The notes under the pieces: generated by a model
What the model was told of the DNA's origin: nothing
Databases searched by the model: none
What the model saw: the letters and a program-made list of their open reading frames with translations, nothing else
Assembly (NCBI GenBank): GCA_965232105.1
Contig: OZ246956.1
Coordinates: forward strand, 1,178,001-1,242,000
Length of the DNA: 64,000 bases
Direction: 5' to 3'
Origin: Multivorans sp965232105
Lineage (GTDB): Bacteria > Acidobacteriota > Thermoanaerobaculia > Multivoradales > Multivoraceae
Shown: piece by piece, positions 47,165-59,100 of the stretch
How positions within the stretch are numbered: the first letter of the stretch is position 1
How the letters are laid out: every line of letters starts with the position of its first letter
Translations under genes and position numbers: made by a program

Positions 47165-50100
47165 TTGGTTTGGTCGTTTGCCAATCGGCGGATCCGGGGG
47201 CTCGCGATTGCGATACTCCTCGGTTTGGCCTCCCTTCCGGCCGCCGCCCAGCAACTCCTGACCTACGGGGAAGCCGGCCCGGTTCGCGCGGAGGCCGCGC
47301 AGCGGGACGGCGTCCCGGGCCCGGCGCCCCGGGCCCGTCGGTTCGACGTGGAGGTCGACCTGGCCCTTCTCCGCCCGCCGCCGGAGACGCTCCTGCTCGC
47401 GACTCCGGACGGCCACGTCCTGCGCGCCGAACTCCGGGAGCTGACGGACCGCGGCGACGGCGCCTTCCTGTGGTCCGGCCACGTCGCCGGCGCGGAGTGG
47501 GAACCCGTTCTGCTCACGATGGCGAGCGACGGCCTGAGCGGCATCTTCGCCGCGCCGGGCGAGGCTCAGTACGAGCTTCACGCGGACCGGACGGGCGCGG
47601 GCGTCGTCCTTGGGGCCGGCTGGCTGGCCCCCGCCGTCCAGGCGGAGAACCCCGACCTGGCGCCGGTCGAACCGGGGGCGGACCACTCCTGGTGCGTCAC
47701 GCATTCGGCGTCGGCGGATGGCGTGGGCGGCGGCGTCTTGCGCCCCGGGGAGGCTTCGGCTTCGTCCGCCTCGGTCGAACCGGCCGGCGTGGCGCTTGCC
47801 CAGTCCGCGACGCCCGGAATCTCGCTCTCGGTGAGTCCCGAGGAGGTGAGGGAGGACGCCGCGTCCGCGCTGGACGTCACGGTGACGGCAGCGCTCGACG
47901 GCGCCCTGGTCGCCGAGGACGTCTCCGTCGACATCAGCGTCGGTCAGGGCGGCACGGCGGTTGCCGGAACGGACTTCGCCGCCGTCGCCGACTTCACCGT
48001 GACGATCCCGGCGGGCACGGTCTCGGGCGAGACGGTCTTCTCGCTCGACCCGACCGACGACGGGCTGCCGGAACCGCACGAGACCATCGTCGTGGCCGGT
48101 TCGGCTTCCGGCTTCGACGTGTCGTCGGCGGAGGTCGAGATCGTCTCCGACGACGTGCGCCAGATCGACGTGATCGTCCTGTACACGGCGCCGGTCCGCC
48201 AGGCCCTGGCGAGGGCCGGCCTCAACCCGGAGAGGGACGCCCGGTTCCAGTTCGACTACGCGACGACGCTGCTCCGCCAGGCGGGCGTGGCGGCCGAGTG
48301 GAGGGTCGTCCACGCGGGGAACACGCCAGCCGACTTCGATCGCTACGTCGCCGCCCGCCAAGGCTTCGCGATCCGAGGGATGTCTCACGGCACGCGGACG
48401 ATCACGAGGATGAGGGATCGCATGAACGCGGACATCGTCCACGTGATGGGAGCGGGCGCCTCCGCGATCTGGCACTGCGGACAGGCCTACGGTCGGACCG
48501 TCAGGAACGAGCGGATCGTCGACTACGGCTTCTGGGGGCAAAGCACGACGAACGTCTCGTGCGCCGGCAGCCGCGGCTACCGACGGTGGACGCTGACCGC
48601 CCACGAGGTCGGGCACACCTTTGGCGCGCACCACGAGCGGGGCCGAAACGCCGCGGGCGACGGAAGCGTCGGTTCGGGCCTCGACGAAGTGAACGACGTG
48701 CTGGGGCCCTACGCCTTCGGGTTCTACGAACGCGCCAGCCCGGCCTTCACGACGATCATGGCGTACGGGGCGTCGGGAGGGCAGACGCGGCTCAACCACT
48801 ACTCCAACGTGCGGGCCAGATATCAGGGTCGGGCGATGGGCAGTCCGGACCGCAACGAAGTGGAGCGGCTGCTCGAGCGGACCGCGCCCGAAACGGCCGA
48901 TCTCAGCGACCACCTGACGCCCGCGACGCCGAGCGGCTTCACCGGGACGGCGGTCCTGAACGGGTCGGCCGTCGACATCACGTTCACCTGGACCGACGAG
49001 TCGAACCGCGAGGTGGCCCAGACCATCCAGTATCAGATCGGCGGGACGGGTCCCTGGATCGAGGTGGCGAGGTTGGCGCCGGACGTCCAGACGGCGACGA
49101 TCACGGGGTTCGAGCCCGGAACGTTTTACAACTTCAGGATGTATGCGCTGAACGCGCGGGGTTGGGGGTTGCGCTCCGAGACCTGGAGCGTGACGACTCC
49201 CGGAACGAGCTTGCCGGCAAAGCCCACCGGGCTCGGCGCCTCGGCGCCCCAACCCGCGATGGTGAGGCTGAACTGGGCGGACAACTCCCACAACGAGACC
49301 GGTTTCTCCGTCGAGTACCGCAAGACGGGCGCGCCGGCCTGGACTTCCGGGCCGATGGTCGGCGCCGACGTGGAGACCGTCGACGTGACCAACCTCGATC
49401 ACCTCACCGAGTACGAGTTCCGGGTGGGCGCGACGAACAGCCGCGGCACGGTCTTCAGCGAAACGGCCTTCGGCCTGACTCTTCCCGAACCCCCGCCAGC
49501 CGCGCCCGAGGGCCCCGACCCGCTCTTCGGCCGGAGGCTGACCGCCACCAGCGCACACCTCCGGTGGATGGACCGGTCGGCCGACGAGACGGGCTTCAGG
49601 GTGCAGGTCCGGCGTCCCGGCGACGCCTCGTGGAGCGTGGCGCAATCCCTGCCGGCCGACGCCGCCGAAGCGTTCGTGACGGGCCTGACGGCCAACGCCC
49701 GCCACGAGTTCAGGGTCGAGGCGACGGGCGCGGGCTCGTCGGCCATCAGCCAGCCGATCGTTCTGGACCTGAGCGCCGAACCGCCGCCGGCCATCGAACT
49801 CACCGCCAGCCTGATCCGATACGACAACGTCTGGATCTACGCGGATCTGAAGTGGAAGACCGTCTCGCCGTTCAGCGGGAACTACCGCCGCTGGTCGAAA
49901 CCGGCCTCCGATCCGGACAGCGCCTGGTCGCCGTACCGGTTCACGACCAGCCGCGAGACGGTCCGCCACCAGCAGTCGTCGAGCAACCGGATTCCCATGC
50001 ATTTCCGCGTCGAGGCGATCGGCGACGGCGGCTCCACGCTGAGCAACGTGATCGAAGTCGATTTCGGCTCGACCTTCCCGGGCCCGCCCGGGAGCGTCAG

Positions 50101-53100
50101 CGCGGAGATGTGGAGACCGACCGAGGTCAGGCTCACCTGGACGGAGGCGTCCGGGGCCAGCGCCTACCGAGTGTCCCAGGGCGAAACGTTCGATCCCGTC
50201 GTGTACGCCGTCTACCCCGCCGCCGCCAGACAGGCGATCGTGACCGGACTGGGGCCCGGCAGATACACCTTCCGCGTCGAGGCGCTCGACGCGGAAGGGA
50301 CCGCAACCTCAAGGGCGGCCGCGTTCAGGCTGAGGAGGCCCACCAACCCCCCGCCGACGGCGGTTTCCGATCTGGCGGTCGACTATCCGTACCTCCAGAC
50401 CATGCGGATCACCTGGCGGGACAACTCGACGGACGAGGACCGGTTCCTTCTGTCGGTACGGGAAGACGACGGCCACTGGGTCGACATCGCGGCCGGGTTC
50501 TCCGGGAACACGGAGGGCGGCCTGACCGTCGAGCCGAGCACGCTCTACCACCTGCGGATGCTCGCCGACCACTCGACGAACGGCTCGCTCAACAGCAACA
50601 TCGTCACCTTCTGGTCGACCCAGGAGCCGACCGAAGTCAGAGCCACCCCCTCTTCGTCGACGGCCGTGGACCTTTCGTGGAAGGACAACGCGATCTACGA
50701 GCAGAGCTTCCAGGTGCAGTACAAGGAGGCCGGCACGCCGGCGTTCTTCAGGCAGGCGGCCACGGTCGACCGAAACGCGACCGCGGCCTCCGCCGACGGC
50801 CTGACGGCCGGCACGTCCTACAAGTTCCGCGTGCGGTCCCGTGTCGTGAACGCGCGCGGGGAGTACCGCTGGGAGTCGAGCAGCCAGGTGACGATCACCA
50901 TGCCGCCGCCGCCGCCCTCGGGCGTGGCCGCCGCCGCCGCGGGCTCGACCTCGGCCACCGTGACCTGGACCGACGAGTCTGCCGACGAGACCGGCTTCGT
51001 GGTCGAAGCGCGAACGGCGGGGTCCGAGTGGTCCGCCGTCGGCCGGGCCGGCGCCGACGCGGCGTCGGCGAAGGTGCTCGGGCTCGCGGCGGGCGCGACC
51101 GTCGAGTTCCGGGTGCGCGCGGCCCACGAAACGAACGGCCTGTCGTCGCCGAGCGGCGTCGCCACGCTGACGATGCCGCCGCCTCCGCCGAGCGGCCTGA
51201 CCGCCAGCCCCGCGGGCCCGGGCAGCGTGACGCTCGCCTGGACCGACGAGTCGACCGACGAGACGGGCTTCGTGGCCGAGTACAAGCGGTCCAGCGAAGC
51301 GAACTGGTCGACCTGGGGGACGGAAGCCGCCGCCAACGTCCAGACTCTCACCCTGACCGGACTGACCGCCGGCGAGAGCTACGAGTTCCGGGTGCGCGCG
51401 AAGAAGGGAACCGAGCTGTCCTCGCCGAGCGCCGTGGCCGTGGTGGAGTCTCTGGGCGCCCCGGTCGCGGCCTCCGCGCTCGCGGCGGCGGCCTCCGGCC
51501 CCTCGACCGCCGACCTGACCTGGACCGACGACTCCACGGACGAAACCGGGTTCGACGTCCAGTACCGCACCGCCGGGGGCGGGGCCTGGGCGACCGCTTC
51601 GACGGCCGCCGCGGACTCGACCTCGGCTGCGGTCTCGGGGCTCCACTCGGGCAGGCGGTACGAGTTCCGGGTGGTCGCGAAGAACGCTCACGGCTCGACG
51701 CCGAGCGGGATCGTCTCGCTCACGATGCCTCCGGCCGCGCCGACCGGCCTCGAGGGAACGCCGGACGGATCGACCGTCGTCGAACTCACGTGGACCGACA
51801 ACGCAAGCGGCGAGACCGGTTACCGCGTCGACCGGCGGCTGGCCGGCTCGTCCGCCTGGACGGCGGCGCCGGCGGCGGACCCGAACGCCGTCTCGTACAC
51901 GGTCGAGGGCCTGACCGCCAGCACCGCCTACGAGTTCAGGGTGGTCGCCCTGAGCGCGGCCGGCGAATCCCCGAGCGCGCCGCTGGCGCTCACCACGCCG
52001 CCCGCCCCGCCGAGCGGCCTCGCGGCCAGCGAAGCGGGACCCACGAGCGCCGCTCTGACCTGGACCGACAACTCGAGTGACGAGACCGGCTTCCTGGTCG
52101 AGTACCGGATCTCCCGGGCGCGGACGTGGACGACGTACGGAACGGAGGCCGGCGCCAACACGACGTCGATCACGGTATCCGGGCTCGAATCCGGCACGCC
52201 CTACGGATTCCGGGTGGTCGCCAGGCACAACGTCAACGGACTCTCGTCTCCGAGCGGCGAGGCGCTGCTCGGCGAGCTCGGCGGGCCGGTCGCGCCCTCG
52301 GCCGTCATGGCGACCGCGCGAGGGTCGAGCCGGGTCGGCGTGTCCTGGACCGACAACTCGAGCGACGAGACCGGCTTCCTGGTGGAGCGCCGCCGCGGCG
52401 CGGATCTCTGGGCCGCCATCGCGGAGGCGCCGCCCGACGCCACGTCGGCCGAGGTCGGGCCCTTCCTGGGCGGCAGGACCTACGAACTGCGCGTCAGTTC
52501 CCGCAACGCGCTGGCGAAGAGGCCGAGCGCGGGCGTGTCCGTGACGATGCCGCCCGCGGCGCCGACCGGGCTGTCGGCGTCCGAGGACGGCATGACCAGC
52601 GTCGCGCTGTCCTGGTCGGACGAGTCGTTCGACGAAACGGGCTTCGTCGTCGAGTACCGGGATTCGGGCTCCCAGGCCTGGACGACGCACGGAACGCAGG
52701 CGGTCGCGGACTCGGGATCGATGACGATCTCCGGCCTCGTTTCGGGCCAGACCTACGGCTTTCGCGTCTTCGCCGATCACTCCGCGAACGGAAGGTCGAG
52801 TCCGACCGGGGTGGTATGGGTGACCGATCTCGGCACGCCCCCTGCCGGCGCCGCCAACGTTCTCGTCGTGGCGACCGGATCGACCGGCGCGACGGTGACC
52901 TGGACGGACGCCGCGACGGACGAGACGGGCTTCGAGGTGAGGTATCGGGCGGCTTCCGGCGTCTGGACGACCGGCGCCACCGTGGCGGCGAACAGCGAGT
53001 CGGCAACGGTCGACGGGCTGATGGGCAGCACGGTCTACTCGTTCGAGGTCGTCGCGACGGGTTCGTCGGCGTCTCCCTCCGACCCCTTCGTGCTGACGAT

Positions 53101-56100
53101 GCCGCCGGCGGCGCCGACGGACCTCGTCGCGACCGAGGTGAGGCCGGGAAGCGAAAGCCCGGGCGTCAGACTGACCTGGACGGACAACGCGACGGACGAG
53201 CGGGACTTCCTGGTCGAGTATCGCGGGGCGGGCGAGGAGGCCTGGAGCGCCTTCTCCACTCGGCCGCCGGCGGATTCGACGTCGTTCGAAACGACGGAAC
53301 TCGCTGCGGGCGGAGCGTACGAGTTCCGCGTGCTGGCGATCTCCCGCCACGGGAACTCGTCGCCAAGCAACGTGGCGAGCGTTGGCGACCTTGGGGTGCC
53401 GGAAGCGCCCACGGATTTCGCCATCATGGCCACCGGTTCCACGACCGCCCTGGCGACATGGACGGACAGTTCGACCAAGGAGGCCGTCTTCCGGGTCCAG
53501 CGCCGTTCGCCCGGGGCAGAGGAATGGATCGAGGCGGCGCTCGCCAACCGGAACGAGACCTCGGTCGAGGTGCCGGATCTCCTCGCGAGCACGGCCTACG
53601 AGTTCCGGGTCGTCTCCTGGACGGTCAGCGGTTCGAGCGGCAGCAACGTCGCGACCCTGACCATGCCGCCGGCGCCGCCCGTCGATCTCGTGGCGGGTCC
53701 CGCCAGCCCGACCAGCGTGACGCTCCGCTGGACCGACGCATCGTTGGACGAAACGAGCTTCGTCGCGGAGTACAAGCGCGCGCAGCGCAAGGACTGGAAC
53801 GTGTTCGCGACGGAAGCCGCGACGAACGCCACGTCGCTGACCGTGACGGGTCTCACGTCCGGGTTGACCTGGGAGTTCCGGGTCTACGCCAAGCACAACG
53901 CGAACGGCCGGTCGAGCCCGAGCAACGAGGCGAGAGTGCGGCGCCTCGGCGCCGCCGGGGTGCCCGCGGACGTCGCGGCGACCGCGTCCGGATCCACGAG
54001 CGCCGTGCTCACCTGGACGGACAACGGCAACGACGAGACCGGCTTCCGCGTCGAGTACCGCGTCGGCAGGCGCGCCTGGGCCGGAACGGAGGTCGCGGCG
54101 GACTCCACGACCGCGACGGTGACCGGCCTTCTTCCCAGCACGTCCTACGAGTTCCGCGTCTCTTCGCTGAACGCCCACGGCGCGGCCGCGAGCGACTCCG
54201 TGTTCCTCGTCATGCCCCCCGCCGCCCCGACCGGCCTGACCGCGGCCCAGGCCTCGTCGACCAGCGTGAGCCTCGCCTGGACCGACGCTTCCACCGACGA
54301 GGACCGGTTCGTGGCGGAGTACCGGGAAGCGGGGACGACCGCCGCCTGGACCGCCTTCGGAACCAACGCGGCGGCCGGCGCCGAGTCGATCACGGTGACA
54401 GGCCTCGTGAGCGGCCGGAGTTACGAATTCCGCGTGTTCGCGGAGAACGGCAACGGCCGCTCGTCGCCGAGCGGCGCGGCCTCGGTCGCCTCCGGCGCCG
54501 CGCCGGCGGCGCCGAGCGGAGTCACCGCGACCGCCCAAGGCTCGACGACGGCTCTGGTCGCCTGGTCCGACAACTCGACCGACGAGACGGGCTTCGAGAT
54601 CGAGTACCGCACGGGTTCCGGGCCGTGGCAAACGGCCGCCCGGACGACGGCGAGCGTCACCCGGACGGCGGTCGCCGGACTCGAACCCGCGACGGCCTAC
54701 GAGTTCCGCGTCAGCGCCACGAACGGAAACGGCAGCAGCGCGGCGGCGGCCGCCCCGGTCCTCACGATGCCGCCCGCCGCGCCGACCGCCCTGACGGCGA
54801 CCCGGACGGGCCCGACGGGCGTGACGCTCACGTGGACGGACAACTCGACGGACGAGACGAGTTTCGTCATTGAGTACAAGACCCTGAACGCGGCCGCCTG
54901 GTCCGCCTTCGGAGAAGCCGCCGCGGACGCGACATCGACCGCGGTGACCGGTCTCGCCACGGGAACGAGCTATGCGTTTCGCGTGTTCGCGAAACACAGC
55001 GCGAACGGGCTGTCGACGCCGAGCCACACGGTCTCGGTCGGCGCTCTGGGCGCTCCGGCGCCGCCGACGGGCCTGACCGCCGCCGCAACGGCCTCGACCG
55101 TCGTGGCGCTTTCCTGGACGGACGCGTCCAGCGACGAGACCGGCTTCCGGGTGGACGTCCGGCGCGCCGCCGCCGGGGTTCCCTGGACCCTGAACGCAAC
55201 GCTGGCCCCCGACACGACCACCGCAACGGTCACGGGGCTTGTGGCCGGCGCGGCCTACGAGTTCCGGGTGGGCGCCGAGAACACCGTCGGCGTCTCCTGG
55301 ACCGCGGTCGTCGGGGTGCGCACCCCGGCGGATTCCGTTCCCGCGGCGCCGACCGGGCTCGTGGTCGCCGCCGAGGGGCCGACGAGAGTGCGGTTGACCT
55401 GGAACGATCAGGCGGACAACGAGGCGAACTACGTCGTCAGGTACCGGTTCGGCGGGGACGCGCGCGCCGTGTGGTCCATCTATCCGGCGGATCAGCAGCA
55501 GGCGACCCTGACCGGTCTCGCAAGCGGGCAATACACCTTCGACGTTCAGGCGACGAACGCGGCCGGCGGAAGCGCTACGGCGCTCGCCAGTTGGACGCTG
55601 CCCAGACCTCGCCCCAACCCGCCGAAAGCCGCCGCCGGCCTCAAGGTCAAGCTGACCGGTCCCTACACCGCCGAACTGCGCTGGAAGGACAAGGCCAGCG
55701 ACGAGACGGAGTACCTCGCGGCGATCCGCCCGGACGACGGCGCCTGGGAGTACGCCTCGTCGGCGGCCGATTCCACGCGGGGCTTCTTCCACGGTCTGGC
55801 GCCGGGCAAGACCTACCACGCCCGCGTCATCGCGTACCACGAGGACAACGGCGGGCTGAACAGCAATGTCGTCACGTTCGAGAACCCGGCCGCCGAACCT
55901 CGTGCTCCCCGTGACGTGACGATCACGCCGACCGGCTCGACGTCGCTCGTCATCGCCTGGAACGACGTCTCGCTGGAGGAAACGGGCTACGAAGTCCTGT
56001 ACCAGATCGTCGAGAAGGACCCGGAGGCCGTCGGGGAGGCGCCCTGGACCACTGCGGCGACGCTCGCGGCGAACGTCGAACGGTTGAGCCTCGACCGGCT

Positions 56101-59100
56101 CTTCTCCAGCACGACCTACCGTTTCGCGGTCTGGACGGTCAAGAACGGGAAGCGGGAGAGCAGCGAAGTGGTCGAGACGACCATGCCGCCGCCGCCGCCG
56201 ACGGGAACGGCCGCGAGGGCCGCGTCCACATCGAGCGCCGAAGTGTCCTGGAGGGACGCGTCGACCGACGAGACCGGCTTCCTCGTCGAGTACAGGGCCT
56301 CGGGGGCGACGGTCTGGACGGCCTTCGCCCGCGAGGCCGCCGCCGACGGGACCGCGCTCGTCGTGACCGGCCTCGCGCCGAGCACCGGCTACGACTTCCG
56401 GGTGTTCGCCAGGCACCGCGTGAACGGTCTGTCGTCGCCGTCGAACGAGGCCTCGGCGACCACCGCCGACGAGTCCCTGACGATCGGCGGCCTGAGCGAC
56501 GGCACGGTGGCCGAGAACTCGCCCTGGGCGTCGGCGACGCCGACGGTTGCGGGTGCTACGGGCGCCGTGACGTGGACGGCGGAGGGCGTCGACGCTTCCG
56601 ACTTCACGATCGACGGCTCGACCGGCGTGGTCTCGATGGTCGCCAGGGACTTCGAGGCGCCGGCGGACGACGACGGCGACAACGTCTACGCCGTGACCGT
56701 CAAGGCGACGGACGCGGGCGGCGTCGTCGGCACGGCGGCCCTGACCGTCACGGTGACGAACGTGAACGAGGCGCCGGCGTTCGCGACGTCCGCGGCCCTC
56801 GTCCTGAGCGTGATGGAGGGAACCTCGGGCGCCGTCGGCTCGCCGGTGTCGGCGACCGATCCGGAGGGCGACACGATCACGTACTCGCTGACGGGCGCGG
56901 ACGCGGCGTCCTTCGCGATCGACTCGGCGACGGGCCAGTTGTCCGTGGGTACGGGCACGACGCTGAACCACGAGCAGAAGGCGAGCTACGGCTTCAACGT
57001 CGTGGCGACCGACGACGACGCCACCCCGCTCTCGGCCAGCCGGGCGGTGACGGTCAACGTGTCCGACGTCGACGAGTCCCTGACGATCGGCGGCCTGAGC
57101 AACGGCACGGTGGCGGAGAACTCGCCCTGGGCGTCGGCGACGCCGACGGTAGCCGGCGCGACGGGCACGGTGACGTGGACGGTGGAGGGCGTCGACGCTT
57201 CCGACTTCACGATCGACGGTTCGACCGGCGCGCTGTCGATGGTCGCCAGGGACTTCGAGGCCCCGGCGGACGACGACACGGACAACGTCTACGCCGTCAC
57301 CGTCAAGGCGACGGACGCGGACGGCATCGTCGGCACGGCGGCCCTGACCGTGACGGTGACGAACGTGAACGAGGCGCCGGCGTTCGCGACGTCCGCGGCC
57401 CTCGTCCTGAGCGTGATGGAGGGAGCCTCGGGCGCCATCGGCTCGCCGGTGTCGGCGACCGACCCCGAGGGCGACGCGATCGCGTACACGCTGACCGGCG
57501 CGGACGCGGCGTCCTTCGCGATCGACTCGGCGACCGGCCAGTTGTCCGTGGGTACGGGCACGACGCTGAATCACGAGCAGAAGGCGAGCTACGGCTTCGA
57601 CGTCGTGGCGACCGACGACGACGCCACCCCGCTCTCGGCCAGCCGGGCGGTGACGGTCAACGTGTCGGACGTCGACGAGTCCCTGACGATCGGCGGCCTG
57701 AGCAACGGCACGGTGGCCGAGAACGCGGTCTACGCGTCGGCGACGCCGACGGTGGCCGGCGCGACGGGCACGGTGACGTGGACGGTGGAGGGCGTCGACG
57801 CTTCCGACTTCACGATCGACGGTTCGACCGGCGCGCTCTCGATGGTCGCCAGGGACTTCGAGGCCCCGGCGGACGACAACACGGACAACGTCTACGCCGT
57901 CACCGTCAAGGCGACGGACGCGGACGGCATCGTCGGCACGGCGGCCCTGACCGTGACGGTGACGAACGTGAACGAGGCGCCGGCGTTCGCGACCTCCGCC
58001 ACGCTCGTGCTGAGCGTGGCGGAGGGAACCTCGGGCGCCATCGGCTCGCCGGTGTCGGCAACCGACCCGGAGGGCGACGCGATCGCGTACACGCTGACCG
58101 GCGCGGACGCGTCGTCGTTCGCGATCGACTCGGCGACCGGGCAGTTGTCCGTGGGTACGGGCACGACGCTGAATCACGAGCAGAAGCAGAGCTACGGCTT
58201 CACCGTCGTGGCGACCGACGACGACGCCACCCCGCTCTCGGCCAGCCGGGCGGTGACGGTCAACGTGACGGACGTCGACGAGTCCCTGACGATCGGCGGC
58301 CTGAGCAACGGCACGGTGGCCGAGAACTCGCCCTGGGCGTCGGCGACGCCGACGGTCGCCGGCGCGACGGGCGCCGTCGCGTGGACGCTGGAGGGCGTGG
58401 ACGCTTCGGACTTCACGATCGACGGCTCGACCGGCGCGCTCTCGATGGTCGCCAGGGACTTCGAGGCCCCGGCGGACGACGACAGGGACAACGTCTACGC
58501 CGTGACCGTCAAGGCGACGGACGCGAACGGCATCGTCGGCACGGCGGCCCTGACCGTCACGGTAACGAACGTGAACGAGGCGCCGGTGTTCGCGACGTCG
58601 ACGGCGCTCGTGCTGAGCGTGGCGGAGGGAACCTCGGGCGCCATCGGCTCGCCGGTGTCGGCGACCGATCCGGAGGCCGACGCGATCGCGTACTCGCTGA
58701 CCGGCGCGGACGCGGCGTCGTTCGCGATCGACTCGGCGACCGGGCAGTTATCCGTGGGTACGGGCACGACGCTGAACCACGAGCAGAAGGCGAGCTACGG
58801 CTTCGACATCGTGGCGACCGACGACGACGCCTCCCCGCTCTCGGCCAGCCGGGCGGTGACGGTCAACGTCGCCGACGCCGACGTGATCATGCCGCCGGCG
58901 GCGCCGTCCGGCGTCGCCGCCACGCCTCAGGGGGCGACCAGCGTTCTCCTGACCTGGACGGACAACTCCTCCAACGAGACGGGGTTCGTCGTCGAGTACC
59001 GCGAAGCCCGGACGGAGGCATGGACCGCGTTCGGTACGGAGACCCTGGCGGACGCAACCTCGGTCACGGTGACGGGCCTGGCCGCGGGCAGGAGCTACGA

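Noticed and set aside
43261..47184. Open frame of about 1307 codons antisense to the Calx-beta gene
   Set aside because: It has arginine-rich low-complexity translation, no ribosome site and no recognisable domain, while the sense strand has clear repeats and a signal peptide.
50309..58177. Open frame of 2622 codons on the minus strand
   Set aside because: It is an antisense shadow of the giant gene. Its translation is Arg/Gly/Val-rich without domains, and it results from the repetitive GC-rich codon use of the sense strand.
56468..58879. CRISPR or satellite DNA
   Set aside because: The repeats are 603 bp, have no spacers and lie in frame within a protein gene.
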